Source of the DNA: Poa pratensis
Taxonomy: Eukaryota; Streptophyta; Magnoliopsida; Poales; Poaceae
Reading direction: 5' to 3'
DNA length: 64,000 nucleotides
Assembly: GCA_947311845.1 (NCBI GenBank)
Contig: CAMZMU010000027.1
Coordinates: forward strand, 49,514,094-49,578,093
Part shown: positions 33,172 through 43,434 of the stretch, in pieces
How the letters are laid out: every line of letters begins with the position of its first letter
How positions within the stretch are numbered: position 1 is the first letter of the stretch
Notes under the pieces: generated by a model
The model's input: the letters and a program-made list of their open reading frames with translations, nothing else
Database searches by the model: none
What the model was told of the DNA's origin: nothing
Made by a program: the position numbers and the translations under genes

Positions 33172-34775
33172 ACACGATTAATCCCTTCTCTGCATTTTAT
33201 TGACATTTTCAACTCACGCCATCTATCTTTGTTTGTGCCGGAAAGAAAACGAAATCGGTAGCAGTTCTGATTCACGGCATGCGACTGATGGCCTGTGAAA
33301 CGCAAATTAAAGCTCTAATAAAGTATGTTAATTAGTTGCCCCTTTTTCCTTCTTTTCTTTGGGAGGATGGTCACGTGGGGCCCACGACGCGTGATGCTTG
33401 TGTCCTCATTGATGATGGTGCAGAGTTAATTTCCCTCGGCTTTACTGTTGTGGACATAGAATGCAAGGCAGCACGCTCTCTTGCCCTGCAAACGGCGCTG
33501 TCATTTGGTGCTTTGCCAAGCCAAAGAGCAAACACGTTGAACCACTCGATCGCTACCAGTAGCCACAAAAGAAAAAAAATCCCCGTGGCCGCTGGGGTGT
33601 GCACCTGTCAGCATCAGGGCTCTTCTGCCTGCCCTTGCAAGTAGATGGATGTGGAAGATGGACCACTGACCAGTGGGCCAACTGGGTGGGACTGTGCGGG
33701 AGACATGTATCTGTCGCTTGCTAGGTCCGCACGATGATGCCGTGCGGCGAGCCTGGATAGAGCTAGGAATCATAACCATGAAAAAATAAACAGAAATCAA
33801 AGAGAAAAGTTGTGTTATCTTTTGATCGGCTTCTTTTTTTTCATTAAACGTCACTGCAAGTTTAATCTCTGTAGTAGTAATATGGATAACGGGAATCTTA
33901 CAACATGAACTCCACTGTCTAGGTGGCTACTATTAAATTCAGGAAGACTGAAGGAGGGTTAGATCTATGCTTGGGTCTTGGATACTCACTTTTATTATTG
34001 AACCTGCACATGCTCCTAAGTACCTACCAACAGTCACAGTATTATTTGTTGTCGCACCAAGGTTTCCACCAGAGCTCTGCACTAACTGAAAACTCTCCGA
34101 TCTGAAATGCAGAGGCGAAGAGGACTGAAAGGGATGGAGAACATGGACAGCGACTCGGAGTGAAGAGGAGACTGTCTAACAAGCGAGACAAGAAAGAGAG
34201 AAGATGTGAGGATGTGTGGTCATTGCTGGTGATGAGGGGAGTTGGGTGAATGACGGGTAGAGCTTTAGGATGAAACGGAGGGATGTCTTTTGTAAATGGA
34301 GGTGCAGGGATGCGCCGCAGGCAACGAAAGTGGGCTTGCCTTGCAGATGATGATGCCGTTTGATTCCCTGGCAGTTTTCCGTTTTCTTTTGGTGGTTGGC
34401 TGGAGAAATCATTTTTTTCGGTTGTCCCTTGGCGTTGCCTAGCGTGTCGTCGGGTCCTGGACGAAACTTGAGGCGCTTGTGTTGCATTTCCCTCTCCCAT
34501 GCGATTAGTGCTCAGGTGGTTCTTCCTCATGTGAGCTGCTGTGGCATCTCCAACGTGGGAACCCAATTGGACACCTAAGCCCGTTAATAGTTTGGTGTCA
34601 AACCGCCTAAACCGGGAGCCCAGCCCGCACCGGAGCAAAAAAGGCGGTTTGAAAATCAGGAGGTGGTTTTAAGACGGGCTAGACATGAGGGAAATTATCC
34701 AACCGGTTTCCGCATTGGCGAGGCCCTGAGCAAAGCACAATGTGCGATGGCGGCCCGCTCGCGGGAAGGCCATTA
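33172..34775. other. Downstream intergenic region
   Basis: No gene recognised. The 198-codon minus frame at 34042-34638 has no domain or splice context. Near 34550-34700 gcatctccaacg and gcctaaaccggg recall TIR-element ends, but no pair was found. The left copy of an SREGHY-coding flank is at 34753-34775. Confidence 0.35.
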
Positions 34776-35042
34776 TGTCACGGATTGGACTACGAAATGG
34801 GCCGTCGTGGGCTGTGGACCGGCCTATGGGCCCAAGCTGGTGTGCGTGCAGCTACAAAAGAGAAGTGTCGGCACAAAGGGAAGGAGGAACAGAACAGACG
34901 ACTGAACTCTACTCCCCTGACCCCCTTTGTCTACCTCCCAACCCCTTGTGTCTCTCCATGAGATTACTTCTATCTACTCCCAAACCCTAGATTCCCTCTC
35001 GAATCCCCTTTCCCTAGTTACCAGATCTCCGGGTTCGTGACA
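34776..35042 (+). repeat. 5' LTR of the 3.4 kb element
   Basis: 267 bp, TGTCACGG ... TTCGTGACA, matching 37913-38179 with a few substitutions. Confidence 0.88.
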
Positions 35043-35849
35043 AATATGGTATCAGAGCTAACCACTCCGCTCTCCGCCGACACGATGATCGATCCATCCA
35101 CGGATCCCTTCGATCGCGCCATTTTCGCGTGCAAGCGGATCCTGGCCATGTTGAGATCACCTGTGGTGCAGCCGGAGGACTCAGGAGTCGACCAGGAGCT
35201 CGCGGACGTCTCCGACGGTGCCATCAGCACCCCAGACGGTGCGGTGCCCGCCAAGTGTTCGATGCTGGGTTTCAGCCCCAACGTCGGCGGCGCGGAGGTC
35301 GGTTTCGCGTCTATGCAGCCGGACGACTCGAGTGCCGACCAGGAGCTCGCGTACAGATGCGGCAACGCCAACAGCAGCCCAGACGCTGTGGTGCCCGCCA
35401 AGTGTTCGACGCTGGGTCTCAGCCCCAACATCGCCGGTGTTGAAGCTATGGTCTCGTCTCAGCAGTTGGAGATCGTTTCCACGGTCAATCCTGGACCTGT
35501 GGGAGCTCCGCCGTCCTCGGCCAAGCAGCAGTTCGGCATCCTCAAGCCGGACAAGCATGCACCCACCACCTGTTTGACAGGTGTCCTCGACACCGACGCC
35601 AAGAGCGCCAAGCGAGACTCAGACACCCTACAGGAAGGCGTGGCGTCCACCCGTGTTGTAGCTGTACCTCTCCCTGCAACCATGCCACCACATCCTCCAG
35701 ATCAGCCCGAATTACTTTTGGCTCGGCCACCACCATGGCCTGTGTGGATGGCATCGGCGCCGTCGACAATGTCATCAACAAGCAGGTACACCCATGTTGT
35801 GGATCATGTCGTCACAATTAGTGGGAATGGCCAGGATGATCGCACTTGA
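35037..35849 (+). CDS. Unknown ORF 1 of the 3.4 kb element (270 codons)
   Basis: The frame covers the primer site, so its true start is probably the ATG at 35046 or 35085. The product is Pro/Ala/Ser-rich. It contains an internal duplication of about 44 residues: VQPEDSG...DQEL...PAKCSMLGFSPNVGG, repeated as MQPDDSS...DQEL...PAKCSTLGLSPNIAG (about 35163-35310 and 35316-35445). No gag domain is recognised. It occupies the gag position. It may be a structural protein that has lost recognisable features, or recruited DNA. Confidence 0.4.
   Translation: MTNMVSELTTPLSADTMIDPSTDPFDRAIFACKRILAMLRSPVVQPEDSGVDQELADVSDGAISTPDGAVPAKCSMLGFSPNVGGAEVGFASMQPDDSSADQELAYRCGNANSSPDAVVPAKCSTLGLSPNIAGVEAMVSSQQLEIVSTVNPGPVGAPPSSAKQQFGILKPDKHAPTTCLTGVLDTDAKSAKRDSDTLQEGVASTRVVAVPLPATMPPHPPDQPELLLARPPPWPVWMASAPSTMSSTSRYTHVVDHVVTISGNGQDDRT
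35047..35058 (+). other. Primer-binding site (initiator tRNA-Met)
   Basis: TGGTATCAGAGC four bases after the LTR. Confidence 0.88.
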
Positions 35850-36127
35850 TGGCTACCAGATGGGCTGGTTGATCTGATGGAGTCTCATGTCTTTGATTTT
35901 GTCGTCGTGCCGTGGGATCCCGGTGAGCAGCGGATCATACCTTGGTTGTACTCTTGCGTCTGCTGTCGGGTGAACATATTTGAGTGGATTGGACAGCACC
36001 AGATTAATGAGACTACCACAGTTTTTTATGTACCTAGTGCACTCCCTTGCGGTGATTCTCATGTTTTCGCATTGGTCATAACACCGTGGGATCCCGGTAA
36101 GCATCTTATCATGCCTGGTCCGAACTC

Positions 36128-38098
36128 TTGCATCCTTGGCTGGGCTGTCATATGCACAACCATCATTTTTTCTTGGTATACTGGACACGAGAGCCTAGTG
36201 CAACCTGGTACGTTTGCTTGAATATTGGGGCTGCAGAACAGTGGACCAACTTACAATGGGGGAATCCAATTGGTGTCCAGGGTGCTATGTTTCTACACCT
36301 ACTTCTGTTGCAACAGAAGCTTGGTGTGTGGTGCAAATCTGAATTGATGCTCCCTGTGTGTTCCACCTCCTACAACATTGGCATGACAACAACATGTCGG
36401 ATATTTGTACAATTCACATTTTGGATCTATGCAGAATTTTTTTCACTTGAGAGGATGCTCCCTATGATTGTTCATGCGACCAATTCTAGTAAAGAGACTA
36501 AGACTCCAAACTTGAGTGCAGCTTGGGTCACTTGCGAGAATTTCATAGCAAGACTATCCTCTGATTTTGGAGCATTCTGTGGTGATAGTAGTGGATGTCT
36601 GGTCATGTTGTCTATCACTGTACTTTGGTACCCATGTTTTTGCTACCAGCTGAGCAGAGAAGTATTGCAAACTGAGTTGGCGGAACAACAGACTAGTGGT
36701 GAGTACATCATATGCCAGGAGAGGAATGGTTCTCATTTGCAAAGAGTGAGATGTTGTGCTCTGCACTTTGACAATCTGGTCAGGTTGTCTGTCATTTTAC
36801 CTTGGGACCTGGGCGTTCCCAACCAGCTGATTACGGAAGGGATACTATCTGAGTTGACACAACAGGAACATGGAGAGATACTAACTACTGGTTCGTCTTG
36901 TGATTGTTCTGCTGGTCGCAGGTGCACCTGGGCAGGATACTGTGATTGTGTTCGCAAGTGCCATCGAGCTCAACACCAGTACACTGTTTATGATAGCCAT
37001 GGTAACAACCTTCCCACACGCACGTTCCTTCTTGCATTGATCTGGCAATGTGTGATTACACGAAAAGTGTGCAGAATTGTTCACCTCCACTTGGTCCAGG
37101 ATACTGCAGTATTGCGTGAGCTAACTCAATGGTCCATCCATGATATTTTCTATCTGCTTAGCAAACAACTCTGGCCAACGCCATCATTTACACTAGCTGT
37201 TGTTGTTGTCGACAAAACAATGGTTACACTGGTTCTCCAAGAATTTTGTGTCACGCTGATGGTTATGTTGGTTAACAGCAATGAGCTTACTGGTCTTGCG
37301 TATATTCACCTGTTGCAAAATCCACTAGTCACTAAATGTACAAACAAGCTTGAGCAACGAGTACAGGCATTGGAAGCTATGAAGCGACAGGTTGCTTGTA
37401 AAGCACAGCTGCAGAATGGTGATCTTGCTAAGAGCAAAGTGTTCAGGATTCAAGAAGCGGCAAGGCTGTCAGCTGCCACTACGTCTCGTACCTGTTTCGT
37501 TCATGTTCCACTTGGCAAGCATTCTGCACACTATGATGTGAACGGGTGCCTTGGGTCATTTCTTGGGGCTGGAGAACATGGGACCAAGATACGAAATGTG
37601 CAACAAATTGGTGTTCAGGCTGCCCTGTTTCTACACATGATGGCTCCGTTGCAGCAGAAGCATCGTGGGTGGATCTTTCGAAGGAGAACTTTGTCAATAG
37701 CCAAACAGTTTCTCCATGGCAGAAGTGACATGGTAGGATGTATGGTCAGTTCGCCGATCACCACGCCATGGAATCCTGATGCACAGAATGGACAAACAAG
37801 TCCTGATGGTATTATGTTTCTACCAGCTCTAGTCGTCATGTGGTTGTGGGACGCTGGTGGCTTGACATTGACGCTTGGCTTGGGGGCAAGCCGAAATTTA
37901 AGGAGAGGGGAATGCCACGGACTGGACTATAAGATGGGCCGTCGTGGGCTGTGGACCGGCCTATGGGCCCAAGCTGGTGTGCGTGCAGCTACAAAAGAGA
38001 AGTGTCGGCACAAAGGGAAGGACGAACAGAACAGACGACTGAACTCTACTCCCCTGATCCCCTTCGTCTATCTCCCAACCCCTTGTATCTCTCCATGA
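36128..38098 (+). CDS. Unknown 656-codon open frame
   Basis: This unusually long frame fills the internal region and runs into the 3' LTR. It is rich in Cys, His, Trp and Leu and matches no pol domain by eye. A PWD/PG-like block recurs (VVPWDPG and VITPWDPG in the frame just upstream; ILPWDLG and ITTPWNPD in this frame), as does LLLQQKLGVW against PLQQKHRGW, so the region looks built from diverged tandem repeats. A helical segment NKLEQRVQALEAMKRQ stands near 37350-37400. Chance persistence over 656 codons is very unlikely in neutral DNA, but translation is unproven. No function is proposed. Confidence 0.35.
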   Translation: MHPWLGCHMHNHHFFLVYWTREPSATWYVCLNIGAAEQWTNLQWGNPIGVQGAMFLHLLLLQQKLGVWCKSELMLPVCSTSYNIGMTTTCRIFVQFTFWIYAEFFSLERMLPMIVHATNSSKETKTPNLSAAWVTCENFIARLSSDFGAFCGDSSGCLVMLSITVLWYPCFCYQLSREVLQTELAEQQTSGEYIICQERNGSHLQRVRCCALHFDNLVRLSVILPWDLGVPNQLITEGILSELTQQEHGEILTTGSSCDCSAGRRCTWAGYCDCVRKCHRAQHQYTVYDSHGNNLPTRTFLLALIWQCVITRKVCRIVHLHLVQDTAVLRELTQWSIHDIFYLLSKQLWPTPSFTLAVVVVDKTMVTLVLQEFCVTLMVMLVNSNELTGLAYIHLLQNPLVTKCTNKLEQRVQALEAMKRQVACKAQLQNGDLAKSKVFRIQEAARLSAATTSRTCFVHVPLGKHSAHYDVNGCLGSFLGAGEHGTKIRNVQQIGVQAALFLHMMAPLQQKHRGWIFRRRTLSIAKQFLHGRSDMVGCMVSSPITTPWNPDAQNGQTSPDGIMFLPALVVMWLWDAGGLTLTLGLGASRNLRRGECHGLDYKMGRRGLWTGLWAQAGVRAATKEKCRHKGKDEQNRRLNSTPLIPFVYLPTPCISP

Positions 38099-38179
38099 GA
38101 TTGTTTCTATCTACTCCCAAACCCTAGATTCCCTCTTGAATCCCCTTTCCCTAGTTACCAGATCTCCGGGTTCGTGACA
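37913..38179 (+). repeat. 3' LTR of the 3.4 kb element
   Basis: 267 bp, TGCCACGG ... TTCGTGACA, preceded by the polypurine tract at 37900-37912. Confidence 0.88.
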
Positions 38180-38330
38180 AATTACGAGGAGAACGGTGAC
38201 CTCGATGGAAGCGACGATGACTCTGAGCTAGTGGAGGCACACAGGCAAGGCCGTGTGCCTTCTTGACGGTAGCAGCTCATGGTGTCGCGCTCGCGGGAAG
38301 GTCATTACGACGAGATCTTGATGGCACAAC

Positions 38331-39342
38331 TGAAAGGATCGGTATGACACCTAGGGGGTGAATAGGTGCTACTCCAAATTTTAGCCTTTTTCAAATTAGG
38401 CTTGACACAAAAGGTAAATTCTCTAGATATGAAACTACGGTGAATTTAACTATATGACAAGCTAGCAACTAAGCACGATATATAAAGTAAAGGCGGTAAA
38501 CAAGGATAGAGTTAACCGAAGTGAAATCACGCGGAGACACGGATGTATTCACGAGTTCCTCCTTTGTAGGGGAGTACGTCTCGTTGGAGAGGTGTGAACC
38601 AACACAATGGTTCAACAGCCACAAAGGCTTCACCCTCTTCTCCGGTGAACCGCACCATAAAGGATTGGTTCACTTCAACTATCGGAAACCTTCAAGGCGG
38701 AGTCCGGAGCCTTTACAACAACGATTTGTGGCACAACCCACAATGGATTGGGGGCTCCCAAACAGCTACAATCTGTCACAAAGACAATCAAGTAAGTACA
38801 ACAATGGGCTAGGTTTTCCTAGTGGAAACCCTAGCAAATGGTCCCTCAAGTGAATGAGGGGGAAATGAAAAACGGCTTGGTGAAGATGTAGATCGGGGCC
38901 TTCTCCTTCAATTCTTCAAAGATCAACGAGTTTGGGTGGAGGGATTGGGAGATCTAGCAAATCTTGAGCTTGCAACAATGGTGGACTTTAATTCTGGGCG
39001 AGCTGCTTGGCTGGAGGTAGGTGGAGGGGTATTTATACCCCTCTAGGAAATCTGCCCATTGCACACCTTTTCGCGCAGATTCACTTGGACCAGAACTTCC
39101 GGCACTTCTTCCGGCCGAATACAGAACACATTTTCGTCGAAAAAATGTCGACCGGAAGTTCTGACCGGAACTTCCGCCCCTGGGGCCGGAACTTCCGGCC
39201 AGTGTAAAAATCCTGCTTTTCCACAAGAACATCTCTTCTATGTTTGTGTACTTTGGACCTGTCACAAGCTTAACATACTGTTAAAAACTACTTGTGTTGT
39301 CATAATCACCAAAACAAGATTAAGGGCAAGTATGCCCTTTCA
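38331..39342 (-). repeat. 3' LTR of the minus-strand sirevirus-like element
   Basis: 1012 bp; on the minus strand it runs TGAAAGGGCATACTTGCCC ... CCGATCCTTTCA. It has a palindrome cluster at 39088-39201 upstream of TATAAATA (plus 39030-39037), the same plan as the LTRs at 141 and 8314. It is preceded by accaaaaagggggagat (plus 39343-39359). Confidence 0.8.
39030..39037 (-). promoter_or_regulatory. TATA box of the minus-strand LTR
   Basis: TATAAATA on the minus strand, followed by ccc, with the ccggaagttccgg-type cluster upstream at 39088-39201. Confidence 0.6.
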
Positions 39343-39359
39343 ATCTCCCCCTTTTTGGT
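39343..39359 (-). other. Polypurine tract of the minus-strand element
   Basis: On the minus strand accaaaaagggggagat abuts the LTR. Similar gggggag motifs lie at about 41605, 41896 and 44525, a multiple-tract pattern described for sireviruses. Confidence 0.75.
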
Positions 39360-39436
39360 GGATGATGACAACACAAGTAAAGGGTTTGCAAAATATAGAC
39401 GGGCTGCCCCTAAGCATGTGCATAACTTAGAAAATT

Positions 39437-39441
39437 GCATT
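39437..39441. repeat. Target-site duplication gcatt, left copy
   Basis: gcatt precedes tgaaaggg and recurs at 41567-41571. Confidence 0.85.
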
Positions 39442-41566
39442 TGAAAGGGCATGGCGCCCCATGTGTGGTTTTGGTAATTAATGACAATCCCTATGGACTA
39501 ATGGTTGCATTGAGTTATACTTGTAAGGTTTGTCCATAGACCATGCTTGAACTCCATATGTTGGATTCAAGGTTGATGCTATGAATATATTGATATAATG
39601 AAGTATTTGGCATCAAGATCATCGAGTTGAGCATATTGCAAGTATGTCTTGAAGAAAAGGATTAGTGATCATTCATGTTTATCCTCAAGACATCGTCTAT
39701 TGAAAAGAGAAGAAAAGATACAAGGTTGATCAAGATATTGATCAACTCTCAAAGCTAAAAGATGTACCAACTGGGATCATGTATCTCTTGGTATGCCCAT
39801 GGAGGATGACGTCAAGTGGTGATCGTCATCAAGCTTGAGTTGTGCAAGTTCAAGAGAAATATCTCGAAGATATTATATGTTTGAAGCTTGCCACCCATTT
39901 GGAGATAATGGTCAAGTGAAGATGTGCCGATGAGAGGCTCTCCCATAGTGGAGCATGGGGGAGCAATATTTGAGTCTTCACCAAGCGAAGCGCAATCAAG
40001 AAAGGTGGTCCACTTGAAAAGATCAAGATCATCAACATCTAGCTCAAGTGGAATGCGCAAGGCAAAGGTATGTAGTAAAAATCTTGTCGTTACCTTTCCA
40101 ACAGAATTGGTTTCACCTGTTTTGGAGTTCGAACGAGAAAGTTATTGCATTTCAGGTTTTGATGTTTCTGTCTGTTTTGCTCAAGCAGGGGAATCGGATT
40201 TTCCGATCAAGGTGGATTCGGATTATCCGATTCTCAAGATTGCTCGAATTCGACTAAGGACTTTGAAAACAATGCTTACTGAAGTTTATCGGAATATCTG
40301 GTCAAGACTGATTCGGATTATCCGATTCTCATGTTTTGCTCGAATTCTGCTAAGGACTACAAGCAACCCCGTCCTGAAGTTTTCCGGAATATCCGATAAT
40401 GTTTGTTCCGGATTATCCGGTGGTATCGGATTATCCGGTACACACTTGAATCGGAATATCCGATGTTGCGGTCAGCAACGGCTCTTTTTCTGGGAGGGGT
40501 ATAAATACCCCTTCACCTACTTCCAGCCAGCCCAGCTCTGCAGCACGGTTTTGTCCCCCATTGTTGACCCTTTGAAGCTTTGCTATCTCTCTATTCCTCC
40601 ATGATTCTTGCCTCTAATTAGTAGGAAAAGAGAGAGGAGATCTAGATCTACCATTCCACCAATCAATCTCTCTTCTAAGTGAGAAGAAGCTTTTGGATCT
40701 AGGTCTTGGAGGGATTTGGTGTTCCTCTTTGTTCTTCCTCTCTTCTCCCCCCAATAGCATTAGTTGCTTTGGTGGGATTTGAGAGTGAAGGATTTTGAGC
40801 ACTTCTTGTGTTCTTGCCCATTGCATCGGTTGTATCGTTTTGAGTTTCTCACGGTGATACGTGGAAATCGAAGTTGAGAAGCTTGTTACTCTTGGGTACT
40901 TGGAGTGCCCTAGAGCTTGTCCTCTTGGGTACTTGGAGTGCCCTAGACGGTCCTTGTTGATCTCGAAGTTTTGGTGGCTCGCGGGATAGTTGGGAGCCTC
41001 CAATTAAGTTGTGGAGTCGTGCCCCAACCTTGTGATTCTTGTGGCTTTGGGAGCCGCGGGAATTCGGTGAGAGCCTCCAATTATGTTGTGGAGTGTGCCT
41101 CATCCTTGTACGGGTTCGGTGACCACCCTCAAGTGTCCCATAGTGGATCGTGGCACTCCGCATTGGTGGAGGCACGAAGGAGATTACGGTGTGCCATTTG
41201 ACGGCTATTCGGGGATCACTTTGTGACTCCGCACCGCTCCAACGGAGACGTAGCTTCCATTGGGAAGTGAACTTCGGGATAAATCATCGTCTCCAAGTGC
41301 CTCGGTATTTCTATACTCGAGCTTCTTACTTATGCTATTTACCTTGTGATAGCCATCGAGCTTGAAGTAATATATCTTGCTATCACATATTTGCTTATAT
41401 TGTTTAGCATAAGTTGTTGGTGCACATAGGTAAACCTAGCTTGTTTTGGTTTCGTGCTTGATAAATTAAACGCTAGTTTTATTCCACATTTATTCAAGCC
41501 TAAACCATAATGAATTTTAATCGCCTATTCACCCCCCCCCCTCTAGATGACATCCGTGTCCTTTCA
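39442..41566 (+). mobile_element. Solo LTR related to the 10.8 kb element's LTR
   Basis: 2125 bp with TGAAAGGG...CCTTTCA ends, framed by perfect gcatt duplications. Most of it matches 141-2708. It lacks some blocks (for example after 39630 and after 39795), and 40075-40480 is replaced by unrelated sequence. There the palindromes read cggattatccg or cggaatatccg instead of ccggaagttccgg, and TATAAATA follows at 40500-40507. No internal region remains, so LTR-LTR recombination is implied. It is nested in the minus-strand element and therefore younger. Confidence 0.85.
40191..40463 (+). promoter_or_regulatory. Variant U3 palindrome array cggattatccg
   Basis: About eight palindromic or near-palindromic units (TCGGATTATCCGA, TCGGAATATCCGA and variants) lie just upstream of TATAAATA at 40500. 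They hold the position of the ccggaagttccgg units in the sister LTRs. Confidence 0.6.
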
Positions 41567-41571
41567 GCATT
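41567..41571. repeat. Target-site duplication gcatt, right copy
   Basis: Matches 39437-39441. Confidence 0.85.
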
Positions 41572-41950
41572 TGAATACAATATGCACATAACTTAGGATC
41601 AACACTCCCCCTATATTTTACAAGTCAAGCAAGTAAACAAGTAAAACATAAAAGCACAACTTGCACAAACATAAGACAATAGACATAGAGATTACACAAC
41701 ATAGTCTTACATAAATAGATTCACAAATGGGTTCCACATGTCTTACCACATGCATAAGATAGGAGGTTCACACACAATAAAGTTCAACAAGAGCGACAAA
41801 TACAATAACCGGAGCACAATAACACAACGGAAACAAATAAAAGAACGAGTCTTTGTGCTCCACCCATGCAAATCCCGCACCTAGGAGATAGACTTCTCCC
41901 CCTTTGGCATCAAGACACCAAAAAGGGAAAAGGAACGAAGCTAACGTCCC

Positions 41951-43434
41951 TCACTCTTCATCCGATGAGTCCCACTGGAGGTTCGCATCATCCGACACAT
42001 GAGTAGTCCAATCCACCTTCTCATTGTTCCAATACTTGTATGCAATGTGTGGAGGAGGAGGAGGACAGTTGGGGACATTCAAATGTTGCATTATCTTGTA
42101 ATCGTTGACAAGACCTTGGTGCCTTTCCACAGATGCTTGGTAGTTCTCTTTGTGAATGCAAACGTTCATCGATAAGATTTTGTCAATAGCACGCTGAGCC
42201 CAAGTGTGTTGCTTGGGTATACCGGGCTTCTTCACTCTAGGATCACTTAGGACATGAGACCCACTAGCTCCATAATCGGTTGGCATAGGACCTTTATCCT
42301 TGTTGAGATTGATATGAGCATTCTTCTTGTTCATCTGCACAGGCTTATGGATAGTGTCACAGTCGAGGGCCGCATCCATGTCAAGCACGTCATGATCTCC
42401 AAAAGGGAACTTTGACTTGATAAGCCTCATAATGTATGGAGCATATGGAGGCACTTTCCTTCCCAACACGGCATCATATATCTCATGGAAAATGAAATCC
42501 ATCACATCAATAGGAAAGGAATTCGCCTCGGGGTCATCTACCATGAAAATGTTGTGGGCATAGCACATGAGGTTGACAAGACCACCACGGATCTCGTTGT
42601 TGTTGCCTCCACTTGGAGCAATGGTGTGGCGGAACATGCGAAGCAAAATGTCATAAGTGGGAAGGAGCCCGCAGTGGTGCCAATCATCCCATTATCAGCA
42701 TAGAGATCACTCATTTCATTCTTATCATAGGCAGCCCCTTGAATGTGCATGCGTTGACCGGAGGCCTTGTTGCTGCTAGAGAAACCATACATGTGGCCAT
42801 CATACTCAAGAGCATCAGCAAAATCATGAAAGTTGGCGGAGAGCTTGTGATTTCCGGACATCCATGTCATACCACGGGCCGGAGTCTTGTCAAACACCAC
42901 GGTGGCATAGAACTGATGAATCATGTGAATGTTGTAGTTGCATTGAATTTCCATCAGAGGGCGCAAACCAAGAGCCTCCACCACAGCTACAACACCACCA
43001 AAATACTTGCTTCTTCTCCAAGTGATCAAAATCAATGAGCTGCATAGGGCACACCTTGTGCTTGCCAAGTTTGCAATAGACGGTCTTGTACATCACCTCT
43101 TGCTCAACATGATAGAAGCAAGAGTCCAACTTAGGGTCGCGCTCGCCTTCATTGGTGAAGGCTAAGCGCCAAGGAATGAAATCCCGTTGATGCTTAGGGA
43201 CAACAGGCAAGGTGCTTTCTTCTTCTTCTTGGATATCTTCACATATGGTGCTTTCTTCTGCAAAGGGGCAGCAGCTGTCTCATCTGGCACAAGATCATCT
43301 TCTCCTCCACTTGTAGGACGGGACCGGGATGCGGCACGCTTGGCAAGCCCGACGACCATGAGAGCTGCTAGGTGCTGAGAACAGATAGAAGATAGCAGAA
43401 GATAAGTGCTCAAGTCAGATGATAAAAGAAACAA
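41951..43434 (-). pseudogene. Env-like/plant-transposon-protein ORF, frameshifted
   Basis: Coding remains lie in three or four frames: 43434-43162 (Arg/Lys-rich, AAPLQKKAPYVKISKKKKK), 43210-42890, 43068-42660, and 42646-41951 (stop). Blocks such as FHEIYDAVLGRKVPPYAPYIMRLI resemble the putative plant transposon protein domain found in extra ORFs of some plant retrotransposons. It lies after pol, where sireviruses carry an env-like gene. The acidic end (SDEE) and the Pro run (PPPPPH) are visible. No signal peptide or clear membrane segment is seen, so envelope function is only a positional label. The shifts make it inactive. Confidence 0.55.

Larger units (their letters stand above)
34776..38179 (+). 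mobile_element. 3.4 kb LTR element with short LTRs and unknown ORFs
   Basis: The LTRs (34776-35042 and 37913-38179) are 267 bp each and nearly identical, with perfect inverted ends TGTCAC/GTGACA in the left copy (TGCCAC in the right). The primer site TGGTATCAGAGC is at 35047-35058 and the polypurine tract aaggagaggggaa at 37900-37912. Flanks are catta and aatta, a duplication with one mismatch. No gag zinc knuckle, protease, integrase or RT motif is visible, so it is non-autonomous. The internal DNA holds two open frames and diverged repeats. Confidence 0.85.

Noticed and set aside
34042..34638. 198-codon minus-strand ORF
   Set aside because: No recognisable domain, no splice context, and no support from neighbouring sequence.
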